A stretch of 64,000 nt of DNA from Polyodon spathula. Its lineage: Eukaryota; Chordata; Actinopteri; Acipenseriformes; Polyodontidae. The position numbers were made by a program, and so were the translations under genes. The stretch covers positions 50,109,986 to 50,173,985 of the forward strand of contig NC_054541.1 in NCBI RefSeq assembly GCF_017654505.1, read 5' to 3'. Shown here in pieces: positions 46,623 to 59,394 of this stretch; within the stretch, counting starts at the first letter, position 1, and every line of letters begins with the position of its first letter. A model generated the notes under the pieces. The model made no database searches. It was given only the letters and a program-made list of their open reading frames with translations, and was not told where the DNA came from.

Positions 46623-49600
46623 GTGCACCATACAATACTGAAGAGACACGAGTACCAATGAATACTGGTGTGCACTGTACAATACTGAAGAGACACGAGT
46701 ACCAATGAATACTGGTGTGCACTGTACAATACTGAAGAGACACGAGTACCAATGAATACTGGTGTGCACTGTACAATACTGAAGAGACACGAGTACCAAT
46801 GAATACTGGTGTGCACTGTACAATACTGAAGAGACACGAGTACCAATGAATACTGGTATGCACTGTACAATACTGAAGAGACACGAGTACCAATGAATAC
46901 TGGTGTGCACTGTACAATACTGAAGAGACACGAGTACCAATGAATACTGGTGTGCACTGTACAATACTGAAGAGACACGAGTACCAATGAATACTGGTGT
47001 GCACTGTACAATACTGAAGAGACACGAGTACCAATGAATACTGGTGTGCACTGTACAATACTGAAGAGACACGAGTACCAATGAATACTGGTGTGCACTG
47101 TACAATACTGAAGAGACACGAGTACCAATGAATACTGGTGTGCACTGTACAATACTGAAGAGACACGAGTACCAATGAATACTGGTGTGCACTGTACAAT
47201 ACTGAAGAGACACGAGTACCAATGAATACTGGTGTGCACTGTACAATACTGAAGAGACACGAGTACCAATGAATACTGGTGTGCACTGTACAATACTGAA
47301 GAGACACGAGTACCAATGAATACTGGTGTGCACTGTACAATACTGAAGAGACACGAGTACCAATGAATACTGGTGTGCACTGTACAATACTGAAGAGACA
47401 CGAGTACCAATGAATACTGGTGTGCACTGTACAATACTGAAGAGACACGAGTACCAATGAATACTGGTGTGCACTGTACAATACTGAAGAGACACGAGTA
47501 CCAATGAATACTGGTGTGCACTGTACAATACTGAAGAGACACGAGTATCAATGAATACTGGTGTGCACTGTACAATACTGAAGAGACACGAGTACCAATG
47601 AATACTGGTGTGCACTGTACAATACTGAAGAGACACGAGTACCAATGAATACTGGTGTGCACTGTACAATACTGAAGAGACACGAGTACCAATGAATACT
47701 GGTGTGCACTGTACAATACTGAAGAGACACGAGTACCAATGAATACTGGTGTGCACTGTACAATACTGAAGAGACACGAGTACCAATGAATACTGGTGTG
47801 CACTGTACAATACTGAAGAGACACGAGTACCAATGAATACTGGTGTGCACTGTACAATACTGAAGAGACACGAGTACCAATGAATACTGGTGTGCACTGT
47901 ACAATACTGAAGAGACACGAGTACCAATGAATACTGGTATGCACTGTACAATACTGAAGAGACACGAGTACCAATGAATACTGGTGTGCACTGTACAATA
48001 CTGAAGAGACACGAGTACCAATGAATACTGGTGTGCACTGTACAATACTGAAGAGACACGAGTACCAATGAATACTGGTGTGCACTGTACAATACTGAAG
48101 AGACACGAGTACCAATGAATACTGGTATGCACTGTACAATACTGAAGAGACACGAGTACCAATGAATACTGGTGTGCACTGTACAATACTGAAGAGACAC
48201 GAGTACCAATGAATACTGGTGTGCACTGTACAATACTGAAGAGACACGAGTACCAATGAATACTGGTGTGCACTGTACAATACTGAAGAGACACGAGTAT
48301 CAATGAATACTGGTGTGCACCATACAATACTGAAGAGACACGAGTATCAATGAATACTGGTGTGCACTGTACAATACTGAAGAGACACGAGTACCAATGA
48401 ATACTGGTGTGCACTGTACAATACCGAAGAGACACGAGTACCAATGAATACTGGTGTGCACTGTACAATACCGAAGAGACACGAGTACCAATGAATACTG
48501 GTGTGCACTGTACAATACTGAAGAGACACGAGTACCAATGAATACTGGTGTGCACTGTACAATACTGAAGAGACACGAGTACCAATGAATACTGGTGTGC
48601 ACTGTACAATACTGAAGAGACACGAGTACCAATGAATACTGGTGTGCACTGTACAATACTGAAGAGACACGAGTACCAATGAATACTGGTGTGCACTGTA
48701 CAATACTGAAGAGACACGAGTACCAATGAATACTGGTGTGCACTGTACAATACTGAAGAGACACGAGTACCAATGAATACTGGTGTGCACTGTACAATAC
48801 TGAAGAGACACGAGTACCAATGAATACTGGTGTGCACTGTACAATACTGAAGAGACACGAGTACCAATGAATACTGGTGTGCACCATACAATACTGAAGA
48901 GACACGAGTACCAATGAATACTGGTGTGCACTGTACAATACTGAAGAGACACGAGTACCAATGAATACTGGTGTGCACTGTACAATACTGAAGAGACACG
49001 AGTACCAATGAATACTGGTGTGCACCATACAATACTGAAGAGACACGAGTACCAATGAATACTGGTGTGCACTGTACAATACTGAAGAGACACGAGTACC
49101 AATGAATACTGGTGTGCACTGTACAATACTGAAGAGACACGAGTACCAATGAATACTGGTGTGCACTGTACAATACTGAAGAGACACGAGTACCAATGAA
49201 TACTGGTGTGCACTGTACAATACTGAAGAGACACGAGTACCAATGAATACTGGTGTGCACTGTACAATACTGAAGAGACACGAGTACCAATGAATACTGG
49301 TGTGCACTGTACAATACTGAAGAGACACGAGTACCAATGAATACTGGTGTGCACTGTACAATACTGAAGAGACACGAGTACCAATGAATACTGGTGTGCA
49401 CTGTACAATACTGAAGAGACACGAGTACCAATGAATACTGGTGTGCACTGTACAATACTGAAGAGACACGAGTACCAATGAATACTGGTGTGCACTGTAC
49501 AATACTGAAGAGACACGAGTATCAATGAATACTGGTGTGCACTGTACAATACTGAAGAGACACGAGTATCAATGAATACTGGTGTGCACTGTACAATACT

Positions 49601-50577
49601 GAAGAGACACGAGTACCAATGAATACTGGTGTGCACTGTACAATACTGAAGAGACACGAGTATCAATGAATACTGGTGTGCACTGTACAATACTGAAGAG
49701 ACACGAGTACCAATGAATACTGGTGTGCACTGTACAATACTGAAGAGACACGAGTACCAATGAATACTGGTGTGCACTGTACAATACTGAAGAGACACGA
49801 GTACCAATGAATACTGGTGTGCACTGTACAATACTGAAGAGACACGAGTACCAATGAATACTGGTGTGCACTGTACAATACTGAAGAGACACGAGTACCA
49901 ATGAATACTGGTGTGCACTGTACAATACTGAAGAGACACGAGTACCAATGAATACTGGTGTGCACTGTACAATACTGAAGAGACACGAGTACCAATGAAT
50001 ACTGGTGTGCACTGTACAATACTGAAGAGACACGAGTACCAATGAATACTGGTGTGCACTGTACAATACTGAAGAGACACGAGTACCAATGAATACTGGT
50101 GTGCACTGTACAATACTGAAGAGACACGAGTACCAATGAATACTGGTGTGCACTGTACAATACTGAAGAGACACGAGTACCAATGAATACTGGTGTGCAC
50201 TGTACAATACTGAAGAGACACGAGTACCAATGAATACTGGTGTGCACTGTACAATACTGAAGAGACACGAGTACCAATGAATACTGGTGTGCACTGTACA
50301 ATACTGAAGAGACACGAGTACCAATGAATACTGGTGTGCACTGTACAATACTGAAGAGACACGAGTATCAATGAATACTGGTGTGCACTGTACAATACTG
50401 AAGAGACACGAGTACCAATGAATACTGGTGTGCACTGTACAATACTGAAGAGACACGAGTACCAATGAATACTGGTGTGCACTGTACAATACTGAAGAGA
50501 CACGAGTACCAATGAATACTGGTGTACACTGTACAATACCGAAGAGACACGAGTACCAATGAATATGGGTGTGCATC
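46623..50577. repeat. 47-bp minisatellite, about 84 copies
   Basis: ACGAGTACCAATGAATACTG, GTGTGCACTGTACAATACTG and AAGAGAC make the unit. It is very homogeneous; rare variants are GTATCAATG, CACCATACAAT, GGTATGCAC and ATACCGAAG. This is the largest array in the window. Its minus frames (up to 729 codons) reflect a stop-free unit. Confidence 0.98.
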
Positions 50578-52668
50578 AAAGAGACTTAATTGAGCACCTG
50601 AATGTGTGTGATGAGAAGTCAGAAGAGCACAGAAGACCAGGAACACAGCCAGGCAGGAACGGGACGGGGACAAGTTGCTCCAGCTGGCTGCTTGAACCCT
50701 GCTCTCTGCAAACGCTAAACATCCATGCCTACGTAGCCGCCCTTTGAAATGGGGCCAGTGTAGAGTGGATACAGCTTGATATTGCAAGGTGAATCCCCCC
50801 CACAAAATGAAGCTTGTTTTGGTTATTCTGCATATCTGAGGAACTTGTGCTCCAGTCCACACTAGTCCTCTCAGTGCTAGTACTTTGTTAGGAGAATGTA
50901 ATGGACAGAGGAGAATGCTGGGAGAGGAAGATTAGCAAATCAATGGCAGCCAGTGCAGACATCAATTAAACTCATTTTGGATTTGCATGGATAATACCTC
51001 TTTTGTTCCACACTGTTTGATCTTCATGCTTCCTTAAATGCAGGAGAGAGGAAGATTAGCAGTAACTGCATGTTTGCTGCAGAGATGGCTTATTGAGCGA
51101 TAGACCAGCACTGTTTATGATAGTTAAAAACATCCCCACGCCCTAAAAAAAAACCAACTGTAGTCAAAAGCAAGTCATGACAGATCAAGCCCACTGGGCC
51201 AAACTGTCACAAAATTGTATTAATTTTCATATGAATACACCAACATTGAGATGTTTTATAGCTATGAATAGAACTGAAAGAAAGGAGAACACTTCCACAA
51301 ATCTACACTAGTGTAAAGTCTACCAGCTCTGGATAACTCTGCTTATAGAGGATGTATAGTACAATCCAATTAGTTGGCAATTCGTTCTGATTTTGAGAAC
51401 TTTCCAAATCCCCAAACTTTTGGAAAAGTTACAAACTTTTATGGATGTTGACTTTGTTTTCAGATCTAGCAATAATCTAAAGCCCTGTGGGAGAGGCAGC
51501 AGGCTTTGAATGTCAAGCTCCAAACCATTATTGTAAAGCTGCAGTTCCTCCAGCAATACTTTCCCAGTAACATAGGAAACCTACACAGACGGGACACCCT
51601 CTGGATCTCTGTTCATGCTAATTAAGTTCATTAGAAATAACTCCAAAGCTGTTTTTTCAGCAAAGGATTCATCGCCCACAGATTTCTTTTGCTTCTTCTC
51701 TGCTTTCATCCCCTTGTGCCGAGGGGTGAATTACAGACTTAACGAGCAATTAGTAATATTCATTATACTCTGCTAACAGTCACTGTGAAAAACAACACCA
51801 CCACCTCAAACTGAAACTGCTATTTATTCCCTTTGGAGCCGATTACTCATGCTGCAGCTTCAGCACATCGATTCAAGACATGGGCACGGTGTGGACTGGA
51901 GGGGCCTAACGATGCCCCTCTTCCAGCCATAGGACCAATTGTGAAGTGCAGGGCAAATGCCATGCAACTACTGGAAAGGTGTACAAGGAGCCGTTCAAAC
52001 ACTGTTCTGAGTGCTTCTCATTGCTTTCCCATTCAAATCTGCATTTGCCTTTGCGTTGTACATCATACCATTCCCTGTGAGACCCACTCCCTGGAGCCAG
52101 AACAGCATGTGCTGCTCCTAATGCATGTGTGAAAGCAGAGGAAGACACACTCGCTGCAGGAAGGTAAGGAGTTAATCACAGTGATGGAAGGTTATTGTAA
52201 TCTCTCCCTGCTAATTAGTATTTTCTGTTCTGAATACTCACTTCTCAACACTGCTATTTGAGCTTTTGTAATTTGGGCAAGCGAGCTACATTCCCAGCTG
52301 TGGCAATTAGCATTGTCAATCAATGCTGGAGACAAATAATTAGGTTTATTTGTGCAAATTCTTAATGATCCTATTTTTTTTCAATTAATTAATTACATTT
52401 TGCTGCTTTCAGAAGAAAATGATCTGCTTTCAAAAGCAATTATCAAGGTAATAGAGGCGCTTCTAAATAAAGACTGTCCTTACCAAGTTCCATCCCCATT
52501 AGACAAGCAGTTCTCTTCATACAGTATGTATTCAAGTTGAAGAGTAAGCATGTGTGGGTGCATCTTAATTCAATGTGTTTGTATTGGCACAAACGCTGCA
52601 TGAAGACTGACAGCAAGAGACATATTCTCTCAGCTTTGTCTGTGTACTTGCATTAAATAAATGAACAG
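50578..52668. other. Intron sequence, no exon recognised
   Basis: About 2.1 kb of unique-looking sequence. A minus-strand frame near 51320-51556 was considered and not assigned. Confidence 0.55.
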
Positions 52669-52719
52669 GTCTGTCTGTCTGTCTCTCTCTCTCTCTCTGT
52701 CTCTCTCTCTCTCTCTCTC
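52669..52719. repeat. (TC)n / (TCTG)n tract at LINE 5' border
   Basis: CTGTCTGTCTGTCTCTCTCT-type sequence runs directly into the LINE at about 52720. It is the likely 5' half of the target microsatellite. Confidence 0.92.
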
Positions 52720-52942
52720 GTGGAGGATTGTGGGAAGGGCTTGCAGAGAGGTGGAACGCCGGTACGGTAGGACCGGGAAATTTAAAACTTTATTTATTTA
52801 TCTATTTATTTATTTTTTATTTATTTTTTTGTTTGTTTGTTTGATAGTTACTTAGTTGTTCTTTTTGTGTGTTTGTTTGTTCGTAGGTTAGTGGTGTGTG
52901 TGTGTGTGTTTGTTTGTTTGGAGGGTGTTTGGAGATCCCGTT

Positions 52943-54301
52943 ATGGGGTCTCGTTCAGGAGGGCTGGGGGCTCTCACCCGCCGACACGGGGTCCGTTGCC
53001 TGCCTGACCCCGGGGTTTCGGTGGAGGAGTGCCTGCTGGCAGTAGGAGAGGTGGTGGGGTTTGAAAATATTATGTCGGCGTCAAGAATGAATAAAGCGCT
53101 GGTAATATTTTTAGTGGAGGTGTCTCTGGTACACAAGCTGGTAGAGGAAGGATTTACAGTGAAAGGTGAATTTGTTCAGGTTTCCCCTCTAGTAACCCCG
53201 GTTACGAAAGTTATTATTTCTAATGTGCCTCCGTTTTTAAAAAATGAGCAATTAGAAAAGAATTTAGCTCGTTTTGGTAAACTGGTGTCCCCGATTAAGG
53301 GAATCCCGCTGGGGTGCAAAAATAACAGTGTTAGGCACGTCATGTCGTTTAGAAGGCAGGCGTTTGTCTTACTAAATGATCCTAACCAAGTCATTAATGT
53401 TGCCTGGAATTTTAACGTGGAAGGGATGAATTGTGTAGTTTTTGTCAGTTCCGAAACGATGAGATGTTTTTACTGTGGAGAACAGGGACACCAGAGAAAA
53501 GCCTGCCCGAGAAAGGAGGCTAGAGCGGAGACAGGGCAGGATCAGGGCGATGCTGGCGGGGAGGAAGTCGGGGGTGTTGGGGGTGAGCGGGAGGAAGAGT
53601 CGGCTCCCCCAGCGCAGCCGCAGAGCGAGCCCGTGCTGACCGAGGAGGGGGCGATCCAGAGGGAAACCGGAGCAGAACCACCAACACCACGGCCTCGCAC
53701 AAAGAGACCCAGCCGCAGCCTGTCACTGACGGGTTCGGAGGATAATACCGCTACTACTGAGAATGGTGAAGAATCATTCAAGGTAGTAGCGAAAAAGACA
53801 CGAATTCAGCGGAAGGCTGCAGAGCTGCCGGATGGCAGAGCGCAGCCAGTGCAGAACTCCGAACCCGTGCAGACAGGGAGACTGCGGGCTCCAGGCGGGG
53901 CGTCAGTCCCTCCCAACGCGGAGGAAGAGAGCACAGCGCAGGGTGAGCCGGGCGCGGTGCAAGACTCTCCGCTAGCTGAATCTCAGCCGCCTGAAATGGT
54001 GCCGGCTGTAGCAGAGGCCGGTGTCGAGGAGTCGGAGGGAGCTGCGGAGGAGCGGATTCTCGGGGGCGAGCGAGAGGACAGCGCGGATGAGATGGAGGGG
54101 GAGCTCTCTGACTCCTCGCTTATCTCAGACATCCCTGATAGCCAACCCGTCAGTAAGAAAAAGTTATACACGCTTGAGCAGGTAAATGATTTTATGATAG
54201 AAACAAAAGGGAAAAGGGGAGTAGAAATAGAGAGTTTTTTCCCTGATCTAAGGTTATTTCTCCACTCCGCTCACGTTATAACAAGGAAAGCCACAATTTG
54301 A
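52943..54301 (+). CDS. Tx1-type LINE ORF1 protein, CCHC zinc knuckle
   Basis: An intact frame of 452 residues from the first ATG; the frame is open 15 codons further upstream. LINE ORF1 proteins bind element RNA and act as chaperones in the ribonucleoprotein. Residues about 88-125 (VTKVIISNVPPFLKNEQLEK, then FGKLVSPIKGIPLG) look like an RRM-type fold as in other Tx1 ORF1s. A CX2CX4HX4C knuckle (CFYCGEQGHQRKAC) is at 175-188. The rest is acidic, rich in E, A, P and G and probably disordered, with basic patches near 280. The C-terminal part has KKLYTLEQVNDFM. The frame has no lesion, unlike ORF2. Confidence 0.88.
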   Translation: MGSRSGGLGALTRRHGVRCLPDPGVSVEECLLAVGEVVGFENIMSASRMNKALVIFLVEVSLVHKLVEEGFTVKGEFVQVSPLVTPVTKVIISNVPPFLKNEQLEKNLARFGKLVSPIKGIPLGCKNNSVRHVMSFRRQAFVLLNDPNQVINVAWNFNVEGMNCVVFVSSETMRCFYCGEQGHQRKACPRKEARAETGQDQGDAGGEEVGGVGGEREEESAPPAQPQSEPVLTEEGAIQRETGAEPPTPRPRTKRPSRSLSLTGSEDNTATTENGEESFKVVAKKTRIQRKAAELPDGRAQPVQNSEPVQTGRLRAPGGASVPPNAEEESTAQGEPGAVQDSPLAESQPPEMVPAVAEAGVEESEGAAEERILGGEREDSADEMEGELSDSSLISDIPDSQPVSKKKLYTLEQVNDFMIETKGKRGVEIESFFPDLRLFLHSAHVITRKATI

Positions 54302-54385
54302 TCAGCCAAAACGTTATAGATTAAAAAAAATTGTTCAGAAAATTAAAAAGGATCTTAAAAGTGGTTCAAAATCTCTTGTTTAAAA

Positions 54386-56795
54386 ATGGCTGTGTTTTAT
54401 GAAACTTCTTTTATTACTTGTTTTAGTGTGTTAGTTTTTTTAGCTATGATGGAAAGGTGCGTTTTTGTTTCTTTTAATCTAAACGGCTGCAGACAGTCTT
54501 TTAAGAGGGCGCAGCTAGTCGGGTTTTTAGAGCAGAAGCAGGCGGGGGTGTGTTTCTGCAGGAAACGCACTCGGATCAGGAGAATGAGGAGGCGTGGCGA
54601 GCGGAGTGGAAGGGGCTGTGCGTGATGAGTCACGGCGCTAGTACCAGTGCAGGAGTAGCCGTGCTTTTTAAACCCAGCCTGGGGGCAGTTTTACTAGATA
54701 TGGATGAAATCGAGAAAGGGAGGATTTTAAAAGTAAGAGCTAGGCTGGGCAGTACAGTGTATGTTTTTATTAATATTTATGCCCCCAATAGAGGGGGGGA
54801 ACGAATTTTATTTTTTAAGAAATTAAAGCAAGCTCTTTTTAATATTAATAATAATGATGTGGTGGTAGTAGGAGGAGATTTTAATTGTACTGTTAATTTT
54901 AATATTGATAGAAATAATGATGAACCACACCCTCAGTCCTCTAGAGAGTTGGCTGCATTGTTAGAGTCCAGTGACCTGGTTGACATATGGAGATGCCTGC
55001 ACCCCAGTTCAAGACAATACACCTGGTCTCAGTATCACACAGACTGTGTATATAGAGCAAGACTAGACCGGTTTTATACTTCTAAAAACGATTTAAATAA
55101 ATTTATCAAAGCAAGAAACATCCCCAGTAGTCTCTCTGACCACCACTGTCTATTAATTACAGTAATAATTCAATCAAGAAAATTAATTCAAGAAAACTAC
55201 ATGAAAAAGAACTGGGAGGGTTTGTTGGACAGGGTGAGGGGGCGGCTGCAGAGGTGGAAGGGACTGCTGGCTCAACTGTCCTTCAAGGGCCGGGTGCTTG
55301 TTATTAATAATCTGGTGGCCTCTAGCTTGTGGCACAAGCTGGTATGCCTGGACCCACCCCAGGGCCTGGTGAAGGAGATCCAGAGAGTGTTGCTGGAGTT
55401 CTTTTGGAGCGGGAGACACAGTTTGAGGCCGGCAGTCCTCTACCTCCCTAGTGATGAGGGGGGGCAGGGCTAGTCAGCATTGCCAGCAGGGTGGCAGCCT
55501 TCAGACTGCAGGCGGTTCAAAGACTCCTGTACACTGAGGAGGAGGCTCATTGGAAGAGGCTGGCCTGTTTCCTTCTCAATAGATTTGGGGGGCTGGGGTT
55601 AGGAAAACACCTGTTTTTAATTGAGAACACCAGTTTTAGTAAAGCAGGACTTCCTCCTTTTTATCAAAGTATTTTAAAAGCCTGGCAGCTGGTGAGGGTG
55701 GAAAGGGATGTGGAGTCCTTGACAGGGCAGGACCTGTTTGAGGAGCCCCTATTTTTTAATCCACTCTTTCCAGTTAAGTTCCTCCAGTCGATGACGCTCT
55801 GTGCCAGTTTTTTAAAAGCAGGTGTAACCAGGATGGTCCACCTGTTAAACCTTGAGCTCTCCTGCTGGCTAACTGCCTCCCAGCTAACTGCACAGCTAGG
55901 CTGGCACTCAGAGAGGCTTGCAGAAAGACTGATGGGTGAGTTGAGGGGCTGCCTCTCCCCGCGGCTCAAGGCAGTCCTGAGGGAGGAGTTGTCCAGAGGC
56001 ACAGAGCAGAGACAGCTTTCCTTATTTCCAGGGATGATCGTGTCACCAGCAGTAGGTGAGGAAGGTGAGGGCGGTGGAGAGAATGGAGGGACTTTGCTTA
56101 AATTGCAGAATGTGGAGGAAATTATCTTTCACACAATGAATGGAAAACATATATACAAATTGTGTGTTAAAGCCACAGAGTATAGTAGGCTAAGGGGTCT
56201 GGTAGACTCTAAGTGGCGAGCTTACTTGGCTGTAGAGGAGGGGCACAGGCCGGTGTGGAGGGTGCTGTACAAGCCGCCTCTCGCCAAGAGAGTGGGGGAC
56301 CTGCAGTGGAAGATTCTACACTGCATTGTGTCCACAGGCAGGTTTCTCCATAGAGTGGACCCCAGCATCAGTGAGCAGTGCGCTTTTTGCTCAGCAGAGG
56401 AAACTCTCTTTCATGCCTACAGTGAGTGTGAGAGGCTGCGGCCACTTTTTAATTTACTGCAGGGAATCCTGAATAATTTAGGGGTCGTTTTTAGTAAGGA
56501 GCTTTTTATTTTTGGGGTTCTATACAGTTTTAAAATGAAAAACAGGTGTGTTCTTATTAATTTTTTATTTGGACAGGCAAAATTGGCTATTTTAAAGACA
56601 AGGAAAAATCAACTCTCTGGTTCTGGACTGACCAGTTTAGTGGTTCAGTTCAGGGTGCTCGTGGTCAGCCAGATCAGAGTAGAGTTTGAGTATTTTAAAC
56701 TGGTCAGTAACCTGGAGGACTTTCAGGAGAGGTGGTGTGTGGGAGACGCCTTGTGTGCTGTGAGTGAGGAGGGGGAGCTCCAGTTTTTGTTCTAA
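54386..56795 (+). pseudogene. Tx1-type LINE ORF2, two frameshifts and RT deletion
   Basis: A normal ORF2 carries endonuclease, reverse transcriptase and a C-terminal domain. The first frame (54386 on) has FVSFNLNGCRQSFKRAQLVG; a one-base shift near 54548 precedes VFLQETHSDQ. The endonuclease motifs FLQETH, IYAPNRGG, VVGGDFNCTVN and SLSDHHCLL are all present. At about 55170-55195 the sequence jumps in frame to KKNWEGLLDRVRGRLQRWKG and LSFKGRVLVINNLVAS, which lie after the polymerase in relatives. No YxDD box or other RT motif remains. A one-base loss at about 55465 changes frame again. The last part contains CAFCSAEETLFHAYSEC, the usual C-terminal Cys/His motif, and ends at 56795. Confidence 0.87.
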
Positions 56796-57057
56796 TTTTA
56801 TTTAATTTTTGTTTTACAGTGTTTTATTTTGGCTTTTATCTGTTTTCAACAAAGAAAAAAACACTGTTTAATATTGATTTTTTAATGATCCTTTTATTTT
56901 GTTTAAAATCTGTTTTTAAGGAGAACACGATATATTTTAGGATTTTTTAAATTTTGCTCAGGCAGTAGGAATCTTAACTTTTGTTGTGTTTTACCTTTAT
57001 TTGAATTTTAATGGATTTTATTTGGAATATTTAAATAAAGGATCTTAAAAGTCAAAG

Positions 57058-57406
<349 letters not shown>

Positions 57407-58429
57407 ACTCCAAGTGCAACATTTGATAAAAGCTTGACCCCTGTATTGGTGAGTGATTGCTGCAGACAATGAAGACAGGAAATATTTATTTGGTAAAACT
57501 TTTCTAAACGGCAATACAATTACACAGCTGCTATATATGCCACAGTGTCATAACTATGTAACTACAGGTTCAATTTTTTTGAAGTTGCTAAAGCATTTTG
57601 AGCGAGATTTGTTCAGGTTTTTTCTCTGGGTGAGTGTGGGGAAATAGACCTGTTAATGTTTCAGAATTAGAATGAAACCACTGACAACGTGTAATTACAG
57701 CACCCATGCATGTCTTAAAGTTCAGAGAAAGTGCGTCATTCAGAGTAACTTTGAGAAGGTACCTAGATTTGAGCACAACAGTGTGAAACGCTGTTGGAGT
57801 CTGTGAAGTGTGTTAATCAGTGCAGGTAATAGATAAGCAGACCCAGCATATTGATTTCAGGTACTGGACAGGCAGGCTTGCCAATTACACAGCTATGAAG
57901 CACTGACTGGTACCCAATACTCTTCGCAAATATTGAATGAACCTTTCAAAGAATGGCTGTAGGTTGGGTTGGAAAAGGTGTTTTTGATTGAATTTCTGAG
58001 TATTTTTAGCAGAGCTACTGACGTTCGTTCTTAATGCATCATTCATTAAACACCCGTCCTATTAAAATGATTTTCAGCTAGATCGTTCCTGGCATACTAA
58101 TTGGATTTAATTAAATTCAAAGCTTCACAAGGAAGCTCAATCCAGGGTTTCAAAAATGCAAGTTAATTCAAAAGATGGATTTTTGTAGTCCAACTTCCAC
58201 CCAAGCTAAACTAGGTCACACACCTAACACTGGCTTATCTGTAAGCTTGCTGTAATGCACACAGGAGCCCCACCTACTCCACTGCACATTAACAGAGACA
58301 CAGAGGAGGCGGGGCTTGCACAGCTGAAAGACGGTCATGTAGCAATGGAACAGAAATGACACTGGAACCCGGATTCTCTTGAAGCACTGGCCCCTGAATG
58401 AATAGACCTGTAGGGAGCTCAGCTCTCAC
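57407..58429. other. Intron sequence, no exon seen
   Basis: Unique-looking sequence between the CT tract and the donor of the 58.4 kb exon. Confidence 0.55.
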
Positions 58430-58618
58430 CTTCCTGCTCATGAGGTTCCAGTGCCTCTGCTTGATGCCAGGGCTGCACAGTGCCTTGATGAGCAGCATGT
58501 TGATTCGGAACTTGTCCAGCTTGGTCTTGATGGTGGTGGCAGCTTTCAGGGGCCCGTCCAGGTCCGGGTGATGCAGTACCTTCATCAACTTGTAGCTGGT
58601 CTTCCATAAACTCTGCAC
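58430..58618 (-). pseudogene. Dynein heavy chain linker exon (open)
   Basis: This exon of 189 nt and 63 codons has no lesion. The acceptor is ATCAG/GTG and the donor AAG/GTGAGA. The product contains SLWKTSYKLMKV, then KTKLDKFRINMLLIKALCSP, then GIKQRHWNLMS. The dynein linker shows the same series: 'MWRTLYKL', 'KI.KF...LP.I..L.NPG', and 'RHW..MS'. It continues the 61.4 kb exon in phase 0 (EEVEKQ then VQSLWK), which is the family order. The following family segment of some 60-75 residues before the 41.3 kb exon was not found; that interval of about 17 kb holds two large minisatellites and a LINE. Confidence 0.88.
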
Positions 58619-59107
58619 CTGATGAGATGAATAAGAAAAGAACGTTCTTGCAGAGAAACGTATTGATTTTGATCAGCCAGCCCAAAATTAATCTATTGTG
58701 CAGCCTACCTCAGGCTAATTCTTGTTCTCACAATAAACCAGTATAAGCTGCTATCGATCTTTATGTTATTTGAAAGCAGCTCCGAGCTTCTGTGGGTTAA
58801 CCAGTACTGTGCCGAGCTTCATATATAGCAGACACAGTATATGGAGTACAGTGCAGTCGCTGTAGGGAATGCATAATACTAATGAACACATTTCATAGGA
58901 TTTTGAGCAGCGAGACAGGAGTCCCATGCTTTACATAATGGGTAAAGGTTGTTGTGTACTTATTTGTACAGGCTTTTGCTACTTATAAAACCTCATAAAA
59001 TGAATGCTCCTCAGAGGCCCATGTTTATTGTCTTTATTGATATTCATGAGAGTTATTCTGCTTTTCTCTACTTCAGAACAATTAGGCAAAAACAGAACTA
59101 TATACAA

Positions 59108-59300
59108 CCCTTATAATAGTTTACTGTGATATTCTTGCACGGCATGTTTGCAGTTTTATCGGCATGCTTTTCCCATGTTATACTACACATATCCCATGGG
59201 TTACCCTGGCTTGCCATGTTTATTAATATGCTTTCCCATACCTCGCGATTCTTCACAATGCTGACCTATGCTTTTCTAATGGTTAGTTTTGTTTTATTGC
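59108..59300 (+). mobile_element. MITE-like element copy
   Basis: It begins CCCTTATAATA and shares TTGCCATGTTTATTAATATG, CCATACCTCGCGATTCTTCA and GACCTATGCTTTT with the other copies. The right inverted end is lost or diverged. Confidence 0.7.
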
Positions 59301-59394
59301 CCTCAGTTAGAGCCCTGTAGGATTGCCATGATTCTGCAGCAATTGGTTCTGTACCCTTGGTGGCGCTGGTGTGTCTGAGCTGTGTTTAGCAGTG

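Larger units (their letters stand above)
52720..57057 (+). mobile_element. Tx1/L1-clade LINE inside a TC microsatellite, RT core deleted
   Basis: An element of about 4.3 kb has a 5' leader, ORF1 (nucleic-acid-binding protein), an 80-bp spacer, a broken ORF2 with an apurinic-type endonuclease and C-terminal region, and a 3' UTR ending TCTTAAAAGTCAAAG. Both flanks are TC repeats in the same orientation. Tx1-clade elements are known for sequence-specific insertion, and the families Kibi and Koshi are reported from TC-type microsatellites, so target-specific insertion is inferred. The whole polymerase core is missing and there are two frameshifts, so it is not autonomous. Confidence 0.88.

Noticed and set aside
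42751..50579. Series of 300-730-codon minus frames
   Set aside because: All derive from the 40-bp and 47-bp arrays; several frames stay open at once, which real genes do not do.
51320..51556. Minus frame with LEELQLYNNGLELDIQSLLP, possible exon
   Set aside because: No match to the missing dynein segment and no other family recognised; splice signals are weak.
52898..54301. A zinc-finger host gene
   Set aside because: Its CCHC knuckle and RRM-like segment match Tx1 LINE ORF1, and ORF2 follows directly.
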